64,000 bases of DNA from Cephalopachus bancanus (lineage: Eukaryota > Chordata > Mammalia > Primates > Tarsiidae), in assembly GCA_027257055.1 (NCBI GenBank), contig JAPVLO010000153.1, positions 6,324,001 to 6,388,000 on the forward strand, given 5' to 3'. The notes below the pieces were generated by a model. That model saw nothing but the letters and a program-made list of their open reading frames with translations. It was not told the origin of the DNA and ran no database searches. Shown here piece by piece: positions 46,571-57,401 of the stretch. A program made the position numbers and the translations under genes. The stretch's first letter is position 1. Each line of letters begins with the position of its first letter.

Positions 46571-46794
46571 ACTTTCGTTAAAAACTTTTATTGTGTCTTT
46601 AAATAAACAAAACAATAAAATATAATAAAAAAGAATATATAAACAATATTAAGCATCCTTGGAAAACAAAAGCTATACATATTTCCACTAGTCATGGACA
46701 ACTACCTTAGGTAGTATTCCTTTGAATAAAATAATTAGATAGTTGGAATAATATAATACAAAAAGTTGTGCATCGGATTTTTAAAGCTGTACAT

Positions 46795-46975
46795 TATGAT
46801 AAAGACCTAACTTCTCTAAACCTCGGCATCTTCATCTGTGAAATGGAGATAATAATAGCACTTCCTTCACAAGATTGCTATCAGTACTAAATAAGATCAT
46901 ACATGTAAAATTCTTAGCTAGTGCTTGGCATATGGTAAACACTCATTAAATGTTAGCTAATATTAATATTTTTCA
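46795..46975 (+). repeat. MIR relic
   Basis: CATCTTCATCTGTGAAATGGAG, AATAATAGCACTTCC, AGTGCTTGGCATATGG: well-preserved forward MIR. Confidence 0.88.
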
Positions 46976-46984
46976 TGTCATGCA

Positions 46985-47160
46985 TGAATTCATTAGGTTA
47001 TCAAAACATAATTTTTCAATGAGTACATAGCATGTCATTTTATAACTGTACCGTGATTTATTTAACTAGTTCTTTGTTCTGGGACATTTATACTGAGTAA
47101 AATTTTTACTATTGTAAGTAATTTTGAAGTGAAAATTCTTCAATGTAAAACTTTGCCCAC
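46985..47160 (-). repeat. L1M 3' UTR relic
   Basis: TACCGTGATTTATTTAACTAG and GGGACATTTATACTGAG match reverse L1M 3' UTR. Confidence 0.6.
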
Positions 47161-47429
47161 CTTTTGGATGAAGGTAAATTCTTGGAAATGGAAGCAATTG
47201 TTGACAGAGAGAGAGAGAACGCCTTCAGAGTTAAAACTTTCCTTATCCACCTCAGCCCAGATTCTTCATAATCTCCCACAGCTGCCTCAGATATAAGGCC
47301 CCTATAAAAGGATAACTGTTTGGAGCTGGCTTCTAAAGGAACCTGGGCTGAAGAAAAAGGTAGAGACTTTGGAACATTTTTAAGTCTTCCCTCTTCTTTG
47401 CCACAAATCCTCAAAGGGATAGGAATCAA

Positions 47430-47600
47430 TAAACCAAGAACCAGAAGATTCAAGGTCTAGTTCTAGTTTAATGGTTAACGGTGTCACTTTTAGCTAGTTG
47501 CTCGACTTCCTTGGGCTTCCCCCTTGGTAAAAATGAAGAAATTTGGCTTCACTTCTAAAGTGCCTTTGAATTGCTAGCACTTCATAGTCACTGTCAACCT
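47430..47600 (+). repeat. MIR relic
   Basis: GTTGCTCGACTTCCTTGGGC ... GGTAAAAATGAAGAAATTTGG; diverged forward MIR. Confidence 0.55.
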
Positions 47601-47639
47601 TTCCCATTTCCTTCTTCAGGTGCAGAATCTAGTTCATGA

Positions 47640-47880
47640 AATCTTCATTCATTCATTCAAGAGGCATGTATCTACCATCTACAATTTATCACAGAGATGA
47701 ATTACATGGAATCTTTTCCTTGACAAACTCCCAGTCTCAGTTGGGAGATAGGACAGAAAAAAAATTATATTGACACACTGTGATAAGTGCTATCATAGAG
47801 GTTATTACTAAATCCCATGGAAGGACAGAAGGAAATATCTGTTATGTTTTTAATGGTACCGAGTGGATGGGTCACATTAA
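47640..47880 (-). repeat. Ancient L2-like relic
   Basis: ATTCATTCATTCAAGAGGC, CAAACTCCCAGTCTCAGTTGGG and GTGATAAGTGCTATCATAGAGG resemble reverse L2 ends. 48290-48480 may continue it. Confidence 0.45.
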
Positions 47881-47950
47881 GAGTGGATTTATCTAGAAAA
47901 AAGTCAGCTGTCCCCAATCTCCTTTGTGTATGAGCCTGATCCTCAGTATT

Positions 47951-48246
47951 TTTTTTTTTTTTTTTTTGAGTTGGAGTCTCACTCCGTCACCCAGGCTGGA
48001 GTGCAGTGGCATGCTCATGGCCACCCCAGCATCGACCTGCTCGCCTCTGGCGATCCTTCCACCTCAGCCTTCCAAGCAGCCAGAACTACAGGCACGTGCT
48101 ACCACACCCAGCTAATTTTTTACTTATTGTAGAGACGAGGTCTCGCCAAGTTGCCCAGACTGGTCTCGAACCCACGGGCTCAGGCAATCCACTCGCCTCG
48201 GCCACCCAAAGTGCTGGGATTACAGACTGAACCACCGAGCCCCGCC
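47951..48246 (-). repeat. AluL-type SINE with perfect 13-bp TSD
   Basis: GATCCTCAGTATT at 47938-47950 and 48247-48259, identical. Confidence 0.95.
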
Positions 48247-48756
48247 GATCCTCAGTATTAATAAAAGCTTTCTTTCTATGAAACCCTTGTCTGTCTTAAA
48301 ATATTCCCATAAAGCAAATATTGTTGAGCATCTCCAGGATGGGAGAGAGGAAGTTGACTATAAAGATGAACAAGATGTTGGCCTTATTTTCTGGGACAGC
48401 GATGGAGATAGGCAACTGTGAAGGTAATTAAGGCTACAGGAAGAGGTGAGGGTGCTTTGCACAATGTGCTGTGGGGCCGTTGGGGAGGGAGTGATTTTAT
48501 TCCTGGGAGATCTAGAGGAAAGTATTCTTTCTTGAGCGACAGGAAGAGCTCTGGGTTTGGAGTTGAAGAAGTCACATTCAGCTCCTGGGTCTTAGGTGAG
48601 TTGCCTAGAGGCTGTGAACATCAGTAGACAGCCCCAGGAACGCTTACCAGGAGAGAATGCATGTAAAGCTGGTGTTTACCACACACTGAAGATGATGTTC
48701 TTTTCTCCCTCTCTCCAGTTACTAATCTTTTTTTTCCTTTTATTTCTTTCTTTCTT

Positions 48757-49014
48757 TCTTTTTTTTTTTTTTTTTTGAGACAGGGTCTTACTTTGTCACC
48801 CAGGCTGGAGAGCACAGCCTCTATCTTCTGGGGTCAAGCAATCCTTCTGCCTCAGCCTCCTGAGTAGGCACATGCTACTGTGACGGGCTAATTTTTGTAT
48901 TTTTTGTAGAGACTGTGCTGCCGAGGCTAGTCTTGAACTCCTGGCCTCAAGCACTCTTCCTGCCTTGGACTCTGAAAGTGCTGAGATTACAGGTGTGAGC
49001 CACCATGCCCGGCC
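48757..49014 (-). repeat. AluJ-type SINE
   Basis: Long CTTT/T-run, then GAGACAGGGTCTTACTTTG to CACCATGCCCGGCC; short deletions in both arms. TTACTAATCTT and TCACTAATCTT flank it. Confidence 0.88.
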
Positions 49015-49747
49015 CAATCACTAATCTTCTAGAGTCTCAGTTTATACACTTTAAACGTGTGAAGAGTATTTCTCCCTGAAGGAGTATAGAAGTAATGTGT
49101 AGGAGGCATTTGTCAAATCCTAGAGCATTCTTGTGGTTCTGGAGGAGGGATGATATGAGCTGGGATCCTCAGGAACCGACTTCTCCAGCAGGCTTTTTAG
49201 GGAAGATTCTAGCATTCACCAGTGAGTTGCTGCTCTTTAGGAGAAGGGCTTGGGCCAGCAGCGGTTGCTGGACCCAGGCCTGATGGTGGCGAAAGCAACT
49301 CAGAGGAAAGGGCAATGGAGAAAAGTGGAAAGTGGACAGGGCCAGCTGTCAGACCTGGCCTGAGTGCCAGCAGGGAAGGGGCATGGGAGTAGGGCGGGGT
49401 CTGGGAATGGGCTGGCTGCTCAGGATATGCTTGCCACCTGGTAAGGTAGAAAACTGGAGAATAGAACAAGGAGCGGCCACCAATCACTCCTTCACCTCTG
49501 TCCCTCCTTGTTATATTCCAAAGGGAAAAACTGTGATGAAAGGGCTTAAAAAATGTAGGGCAAGGGAAAGATAAACCAGGCTGGGTTGCCAGGACAGTAG
49601 TGAATAGGAAAGCTGAGGTGTGTGTTTTGGCCTGTGTGTGGGGGAGAAATGCCCCGAGAAGTACTATGTTTCCTTTAACATTCAAACACAATGTATAAGA
49701 TCCAGTGTAATAATTCCTCACCACCTCTCTCTGCTGACACCACTGAG
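49015..49747. other. Intergenic stretch without recognised features
   Basis: No repeat or gene recognised. The long minus-strand frame at 49209-49922 owes much of its length to the adjoining microsatellite. Confidence 0.5.
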
Positions 49748-49769
49748 AAAGACAGACAGACAGACACAC

Positions 49770-49819
<50 letters not shown>

Positions 49820-49820
49820 C

Positions 49821-49875
<55 letters not shown>

Positions 49876-50052
49876 TATGGAGGGATGCAGGAAGGAAGGG
49901 AGGGAGGGAGGTTCATTTTCATGTAATATTTTTAAAAACAACATATGGGAAGGAGAAAGTGGGCTCTGAGAGAGAAAGAAAGAGAGAGAGGGAGAGAGAG
50001 GAGGGAGGAAGGGAGGGATAGAGAGAGAGAGAGAGAAAGAGAGGGAGAGAGA
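49748..50052. repeat. Compound CA/GA/GGAA microsatellite
   Basis: GACA units, then (CA)n to about 49816, (GA)n about 49822-49871, GGAA/GGGA units 49888-49911, a 55-bp AT-richer gap, then (GA)n again about 49969-50052. The plus strand is almost wholly purine after 49820. Confidence 0.95.
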
Positions 50053-50159
50053 TCTGAGCATAAAAAGTCAACCAAAATTTTTGTTGACTGTCTTAGCACA
50101 GTAGTCTCATTCTTACTGGTAAGGTATTAAAATTGGTTGATAGGTGAAGTTGTAATTCT

Positions 50160-50376
50160 TTTTTTTTTTTTTTTGAGTTGGAGTCTCACTCTGTCGCTCA
50201 GGCTGGATTGCAGTGGCACGCCGCTCACTGCCACTGCAGCCTCAACCTGCTGGGCTTAGGTGACCATTTCGCCTCAGCCCTCCAAGTAGCTGCAACTACA
50301 GACGCATGCCACCACACTCAGCTAATTTTTGTGATTTATTGTAGAGACAAGGTCTCACCAAGTTGCCCATGCTGGT
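50160..50376 (-). repeat. AluL-type SINE, 5'-truncated
   Basis: Ends inside the left arm at CAAGTTGCCCATGCTGG. AGTTGTAATTCTT (50147-50159) and AGTTATAGTTCTT (50377-50389) are the TSD. Confidence 0.92.
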
Positions 50377-50589
50377 AAGTTATAGTTCTTGAAACAGCAT
50401 ATGCCTACCTGGAAGGAGGTCTCTATTGGAATATTCCAGGGATAATTTTTATTCTGGTAAATAGTTTTTTCATGATATTTTATTAATTCTTATAATGTAA
50501 ATAGTAATATTTTACATGTTGCATTTACTATTTACTGATATATATAACAAATTAATTTATGGCAATATTTTATTTATATAATAACATAT

Positions 50590-50790
50590 TAAGAGATAGA
50601 CCAGCTATTGTGTCATTTAATTATCCTAAGAATCCTCTGATGTGCAATGCTTATTAATTCTTCCCATTTGACAGAGGGGAACATGTTAGATTAAAATTGT
50701 CCAAGTCCACACAGTTAATGAAGGGTGGGTCTCTAGAATGATTTGAATCCAATGATTTAAACCTAGAGAGATTTGAATCCAAACTTACGT
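50590..50790 (-). repeat. MIR relic
   Basis: CCCATTTGACAGAGGGGAAC, GTCCAAGTCCACACAGTTAATG: reverse MIR core. Confidence 0.75.
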
Positions 50791-50799
50791 TCTTACTAA

Positions 50800-51264
50800 C
50801 AAATAATCCAAAGCTAACAATTTGAATGATCCAAAAGATCTCGAAAATACAGATGTGGATTGAAACTACTATGATCATATAGAAAGGAATTGATGGAAAA
50901 TTCTAAGTGTGTCTCATAAAACCAGCTGTTTCAGTTTGAAATGGGAATCTATGGCTTAGTAACCATTCATGTGAAATATGCTTGGATATACTTTTTAATT
51001 TTTTTAGATTTAAGTTTAATATAAGCCAACATATATGTAACATGGCTGCTTATAAAAGCTAATTGGTAAGGTTTCAGTAATTAGTAATATCTGAAGATTT
51101 ATCTGGAGAAATACAACTATAAAAGGCACAGGAAATGGTGAATGGAACATGAAAGAAACATTCACGATAGAGAAGGGTCTGGAAAACGTTGGTTTGTAAC
51201 AATTTAGCAATGAGGAATTGTTGAAGGAATTACAGTTTTTTTAAGAAAGCAGTAATAATTAATA
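50800..51264. other. Intergenic AT-rich stretch without recognised features
   Basis: Nothing recognisable; no credible open frame. Confidence 0.45.
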
Positions 51265-51440
51265 TAATAATACCTAATTTCCATATAACAGTTCCCTTGA
51301 CTCAATCCTGTTTACATATATTAGCTATTTTATTTCTTAAAACAACCCAATGAATAGAGCTGTTATTATTCCCATTTTACAGATGAGGGAAATTTGTTAT
51401 AAAGCACAGAAAACTAATGCCATATCCCTCTGTCTTGTAT
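51265..51440 (-). repeat. MIR relic
   Basis: TATTATTCCCATTTTACAGATGAGGG preceded by AACAACCCAATGAATAGAGC: reverse MIR. Confidence 0.75.
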
Positions 51441-52192
51441 TCTTGGTTCTGTCATGGTCACATGCAATATGCAATATGCATCTTCCAGCCATGGCCTGGA
51501 AGATTCACAAAGCCACAAGATTGTCCATCAGTAGGAAATATAGAAAATTACAGATTAGGCATATGAGAATTATGTGCTGGATATAAAGGCTGAATAGTAC
51601 TGACACAGATGGTATATTCAGAAAGTAGTGTAAACTTTCTTGCTATAATGGTTCTGTCATTTGTTACTTGGTAACTCTATTTAAAAAAATTTGCAGTAAG
51701 GACTTTCAGCAACAGTGAGCTAAAACAATACCTGAAAACAAAACAAACAAAAAAACACAAAACTTGAAAGAGCATATATAATGAAAACTTAGGTCTTCAA
51801 TGTTCATTTCTTGAAATAGTTGATGATGAATGTAAAACTTGAACAAAATGTTTGCTGACATCACTCATCAAAGGGTTTTAGTGATGCCACTAAACATAAA
51901 AAGTAGATGACACACATCTGCAGAAGAAGCAACAGCATGTACTTCTGAGCATAAAAAGCCAACCAAATAAATTTTACTTCAAAGTTAAAATTTATTTTAA
52001 AAGGATTGTGCTCAAAGAAAACAATTTAACATGTACAACTGTAGAAAGGTTTGTTTGCACATCACTTTTTGAAGTCAATTTTTTTAGATCAAATGTTTGT
52101 TCTTCTAAATTACTTTCAATAATTTTCAATACCAAGATTTCTTGGCATGTACAAGGCAATGTTAGAGTGTCGGCTCCATTAACAATAGAAGA

Positions 52193-52478
<286 letters not shown>

Positions 52479-52898
52479 AGAATAATTTTGCAAAGTGTTA
52501 GATAATTCCAGTTTTATTTCAAGGTCATCAGATACTTCAAATAGGAAGTCAATCAAGTAAATTCCAGTTAATGTTGTAATTTTTTTATCTATTCATGAAA
52601 TCAATTATGCTTTCAGAAGTTTATTTGTTGAAAGCAAAACATCCAACATAATTGTGAATACTGTGATAAATTCAATAAAAATTTCAACATTGAGAATGAA
52701 ATTATTTGTGTCTGTGGTGATATTATGAATATAATAATATTGTGAATATAATGTTTGGTGGAGTTTTACATGGTAAAAACTATGTTATAATCATGATATC
52801 CATGCAGCAGAAATTAAGTTGGATTGGTTGTGGTGCACACACAACTTCAAATTGCTGACAAACAAATACCAAATATTTTACCAATTGAAATAGGAACT

Positions 52899-53195
52899 GG
52901 CTGGGTGCGGTAGCTCATGCCTATAATCCCAGCACTTTGGGAGGCTGAGGTGAGAGGACTGCCTGAGCCCACAGGTTTGAGACCAGCCCAGGCAACTTGG
53001 TGAGACCTTATCTCTACAATAAATCAAAAAAACTATTGGGGCGTGGTGTTGCGTGCCTGTAATTCTAGCTACTTGGAAGGCTGAGACAGAAGGATCACCT
53101 GAGCTCAGCAGGTAGAGGTTGCAGTGGCCCTGAGCATGCCACTGCACTCCAGCTTGGGTGACAGAGTGAGACTCCGACTCAAAAAAAAAAAAAAA
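52899..53195 (+). repeat. AluL-type SINE
   Basis: CTGGCTGGGTGCGGTAGCTC to GAGACTCCGACTC and A15; second Alu in the hAT relic. Confidence 0.92.
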
Positions 53196-53289
53196 TTAGT
53201 GGTTAAGTTTTGCACACATTTTAATGTGTCAGTACAAAGAGTAACTGACTTTTTTTTGGTAATAAAGTTGATGTTAAAAAAAACAAACA

Positions 53290-53581
53290 GGCTGGATGTG
53301 GTGGCTCATGCCTGTGATCCCAGCACTTCGGGAGGTGGAGGCAAGAGGATTGCCTGAACCAAGGGGTTTGAGACCAGCCTAGGCAACTTGGCAAGACCTT
53401 GTCTCTAAAATAAATTTTTTAAAAAAATTAGCTGAGGGTTGTGGTGCTTATCTGTGGTTCCAGAAGGCTGAGGCAAGGATTGACTGATCCCAGCAGATCA
53501 AGGCTGTGGTGTCTGTGAGCATGCCACTGCACCCCAAACCTGAGCAACAGAGTGAGACTGACTCAAAAAAAAAAAAAAAAA
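53290..53581 (+). repeat. AluL-type SINE, older
   Basis: CAGGCTGGATGTGGTGGCTC ... GAGTGAGACTGACTC, A18; third Alu in the hAT relic. Confidence 0.9.
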
Positions 53582-54350
53582 AGTACGGCAATATAGGCCC
53601 TATATACTTTGTTTTTGTCATGCATCATCAATCAGATCTTATAAATCTTTGACCTTTTTGAAGAATTATTTGGCAAATCAGTGTCAACCATAGTGAAGAC
53701 GTTCTCTTCATTTTGTTCAAAATCAGCTGGAAATATTTAATTAAATTATTCAATAAAAGAAACAACTCAGTACTTTAGTTTTTAAAGTGTATAACAAATT
53801 GCAATTATGAAAAACAAAGCTTGTAAACAGGGAGCAATTGATATTTATCCATACAAAAGCAAAGAAAAAGCCAAATTAATCGAGAACTCAAATGGTGGAA
53901 TAGTTCAACGTGTGGAAAAAATCTTTTGATGAAGATTTTATTTTTAATTTCATAAGTTTTTATTCTACTCTGAAATGGACTGAAATTGAGAAGACCTATG
54001 ATTTTGCAGAATCTAATCTCGGTTAAATATTTAGAAAAATCATAAAAAAGAACACCTTTTAAAATGGCCTTCATCTTGTAAAAATTACTTGTTGAAGACA
54101 GTATTCTGAATGAAAAAAAAAGTACCTGTAAAAATATACGGGTAGAAATATTTACAGATGTCCACAAAAAGTCAAGATTTGAGACTATCTTCTATTTAGC
54201 ACACTTTACTCGGAGCTTCCTGTAGAATGCTCAGCACCTGTAAAAAATAGTTTCTCAAATCAAAATACTATGTCGAAAGTGAGGGGTCAATTGAAGCTTT
54301 CATAAATTTCATTTTTTTAATTACAAAATTCAACTATGAAGAATACTGCA

Positions 54351-54652
54351 AGCCGGGCTTGGTGGCTCAGCCTGTAATCCTGCGCTTTGGGAGGCTGAGG
54401 TGAGTGGATTGCCTGAGCCCGCAGGTTTGAGACCAGTCTGGGTAACTTGGCGAGACCTCATCTCTACAATAAATCAAAAAATCAGCCGGGTGTGGTAGCG
54501 CATGTCTGTAATTTCGGCTACTCGGAAGGCTGAGGCGGAAGGATCACCGGAGCCCAGCAGGTCGAGGCTGCGGTGGCTGGGAGCGGCCACTGCACTCCAG
54601 TCTGGGCGACCGAGTGAGACTCCAACTCAAAAAAAAAAAAAAAAAAGAAAGA
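54351..54652 (+). repeat. AluL-type SINE with perfect 13-bp TSD
   Basis: GAAGAATACTGCA at 54338-54350 and 54653-54665, identical. CpG-rich young copy. Removing it with one TSD restores an open frame in the hAT relic's C-terminus. Confidence 0.95.
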
Positions 54653-54917
54653 GAAGAATACTGCATACACTTTTATGAGAAAACTAAAAATAATTCCTTA
54701 TGTAAAAAAATTTTTCACAAAGCACAAGTGACAGTATTATAGACAGATACAGAATCATAAAATTGACCAAATACATTAATATGCACAAATAATAATAATT
54801 TCACTTTTATTATTTTTAGTGGTTAGATATTAATATAATTAAAAAAATATATGCTAGTAACTCGGTTACATTATTTTAATTTTTTAAGGAATAAATTTAT
54901 TTTTATTTTATTATTAG

Positions 54918-55222
54918 TTTTTGAGTTGGAGTCTCACTCTGTCGCCCAGGCCGGAGTGCAGAGGTATGCTCACGGCAACCACAGCCCCGACTTGCTGAAC
55001 TCAGGTGATTCTTCCACCTCAGCCTTCTGAGTAGCTGGAACTACAGGCGTGTGCTAATAGTTCCAGCTACTCAGCCACACTAGGCTAATTTTTTTATTTA
55101 TTGTAGAGATGAGATCTCACCAAGTTGCCCAGACTGGTCTTGAACCTGTGAGCTCAGGCAATCCTCTCATCTTGGCCTCCCAAAGTACTGGGATTATAGG
55201 TGTGAGCCACTGCACCCAGCCC
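54918..55222 (-). repeat. AluL-type SINE
   Basis: TTTTTGAGTTGGAGTCTC to CACTGCACCCAGCCC, with a small extra copy of AGTTCCAGCTACTCAG at about 55059. Confidence 0.9.
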
Positions 55223-55249
55223 AGAATTATTTTATTTTATTTTTTATTT

Positions 55250-55533
55250 CTTTTTGATTCAGAGTCTCACTCAGTCGCCCAGGCTGGAGTACAGTGGCAC
55301 ACTCACGGCTACCCCAGCATCAATCTGCTGGGCTCTGGCGATCCTTCCACCTCAGCTTTCCAAGTAGCTGGAACTACAGACACATGCTACCATGTCCTGC
55401 TAATTTTTTATTTATTGTAGAGATGAGGTCTCACTAGGTTGCCTGGGCTGGTCTCGAACTCGTGGACTCAGGCAATCCACTCACCTCGGCCTCCCAAAGT
55501 GCTGGGATTACAGGCTGAGCCACTGAGCCCGGC
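55250..55533 (-). repeat. AluL-type SINE
   Basis: TTTTTGATTCAGAGTCTCAC to CCACTGAGCCCGGCC. AATTATTTTATTTT and AATAATTTTATTTT flank it. Confidence 0.92.
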
Positions 55534-55565
55534 CAATAATTTTATTTTTTAAAATATTTTTTTTA

Positions 55566-55846
55566 GTCAGTTGCAGTGGTGCATGCCTATAATCCCAGTA
55601 CTTTGGGAGGTGGAGGTGAGAGGATTGCCTGAGCTCAGGGGTTTGAGCCCAGCCTGAGCAACATGGTGAGACCTTGTCTCTACAATTAAAAAAAAAGAAA
55701 ATTAGCTGAACATGGTGGCATATGCCTGTGGTTCCAGTTACTTGGATGGCTGAGGCGGAAGGATCATCTGAGCCCAGCAGGTCAAGGCTGTGGCAGCCTT
55801 GAGTGTGCCACTGTACTCCAGCCTGAGTGACAGTGAGACTCTGACT

Positions 55847-55850
<4 letters not shown>
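55566..55850 (+). repeat. AluL-type SINE, tail converted to TA repeat
   Basis: AGTCAGTTGCAGTGGTGC ... GTGAGACTCTGACTCAAA; instead of a plain A-tail it runs into (TA)n. Confidence 0.9.
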
Positions 55851-55891
<41 letters not shown>

Positions 55892-55947
55892 ATGTGTGTG
55901 TATGTATATATATGTATCTATATAAATACATATAAAATATATATATT
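55850..55947. repeat. (TA)n microsatellite between two Alu tails
   Basis: Pure (TA)n over about 30 bp, then TATG/TGTG variants and further TA runs to 55945. Confidence 0.93.
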
Positions 55948-56229
55948 TTGAGTTGGAGTCTCACTCTGTTGCCTAGGCTGGAGTGCAGTGGCGTGCTCAC
56001 GGCCACCTCAGCCTTGACCTGCTGGGCTCAGGTGATCCTTCCGCCTCAACCTTCCGAGTAGCTGGAACTACAGGCAAGTGATACCATGCCTGGTTTATTT
56101 TTTGGCTTATTGTAGAGATGAGGTCTCACCAAGTTGCCCAGGCGGGTCTCGAACCCGCGGGCTCAGGCAATCCACTCACCTCAGCCTCCCAAAGGCACGA
56201 GATTACAGGCTGAGCCACCGAGCCTGGCT
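55948..56229 (-). repeat. AluL-type SINE
   Basis: TTTTGAGTTGGAGTCTC to GAGCCACCGAGCCTGGC; shares the CCCAAAGGC variant of the deletion subfamily. Confidence 0.93.
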
Positions 56230-56329
56230 AAAAATAAATTTTTAATAAAATAAAATAATCTACAAGTTTTCTAATAAAATAATACCTATTTGCTGATCAC
56301 TGAATAATTATTTCAAAATACTGTTTTAA

Positions 56330-57401
56330 TTATTTAAGATCTTATTTTGATGCAATTTTAAATTCATAGAAAAGTTGCACAAATTTTATAAAGTTCCAGC
56401 ATACCTTCACTAGATTTTATTTTACTCCATGTACTTTAACCTTCTTTCTTCTCTTCTTTCCTACCTCTCTTTCTTTGTCTGTCTGTCTCATATCAATATG
56501 GGTATTTACTTAAAATTTTTTTTTCTGAACCATTTGAGTGTAAGCTCAAGATATATTGCCCTTTTTCCCACTAAATCATTTAGGGTTGATTTTCTGAAAA
56601 TAAGAATATTAAATTCAGGAAACTTAGCACAACTATAACACTATTATCTAATCCATAGTCAATCTTTAGATTTCATCTCTTGTCCCAATAATGTCCCTTA
56701 TCACTATTTTTTTCCTAGTTTATATCCAATCCAGTATTGTACGGGGCAATAGTTGTCAGGTCTCTGGCCTTTTTTTTTCCTTAAAGCAGGATTTATTGAG
56801 AGGTCAGAAAAGCTCCCACAGTGGGATGGGACCCGAAGGGGTTGCCCCAAATTTCTTTAATCTGAAACAGTTCTTCAACTTTTGTTTTCTCAACTTTGAC
56901 ATTTTTTAAGAGAACAACCAGTTGTTTTGTAGAATGACCCTCAATTTGGGTATGATTAGTTTCAGATCATGTGTTTTAGGTAGGGATAAAGTGATAATGT
57001 CCTTGTTAGTATATCATGTCCAGATGCACAGGATGTCAATTTGTCCCAGTGTTTGTGAGGGTGTTGACCTAAATCATTTGGATAAGATGATGTTGGCCAG
57101 ATCTCTCCCCTTTAAGGTATAGCTATATCTTGTGAGAATTACTTGGAGATCATGTAAATCATATATTTACCCACCATATTTAACATCAGTTCATTTTATC
57201 AGTTGTCCTAGTTTTGGTCAGTGGGATCTCCTGCAAGCTGGATCCTTAACTTTTTGATATGCTTTCTTATTCTTAAAGCACTTCTTTAGTTTTCAGCACT
57301 AGATGCTACAGGATCATCTTGTATTCTTTCTGTTCCAGGCCTGGAATCAGCCTTTTCTTCATGAAGTCCTGGTTTTTTAGAGAAGGGACACAGAATGCAT
57401 T
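56330..57401 (-). repeat. L1M 3' region, first part
   Basis: Antisense L1M: AATTCATAGAAAAGTTGCAC, TGTAGAATGACCCTCAATTTGGG, CAGGCCTGGAATCAGCC. Interrupted by the L1 at 57402 and resumed at 61594 with AGTACTAGGTGTGC. Confidence 0.75.
56783..56850 (-). repeat. Short retroposed 3' end (family R, copy A)
   Basis: About 68 bp in L1M. Sense (minus) order: TCGGGTCCC, inverted repeat TCCCAC/GTGGGA, CT-rich spacer, AATAAA (plus TTTATT 56792-56797), TCCTGCTTT, then A-rich (plus T9). Near-identical to 62559-62631. Resembles the R region of a retroviral LTR. Confidence 0.6.

Noticed and set aside
49209..49922. 237-codon minus-strand open frame
   Set aside because: About a third is poly-Ser/Leu and Cys/Val from the GA and CA repeats; the rest has no recognised domain, so it is a repeat-driven open frame.
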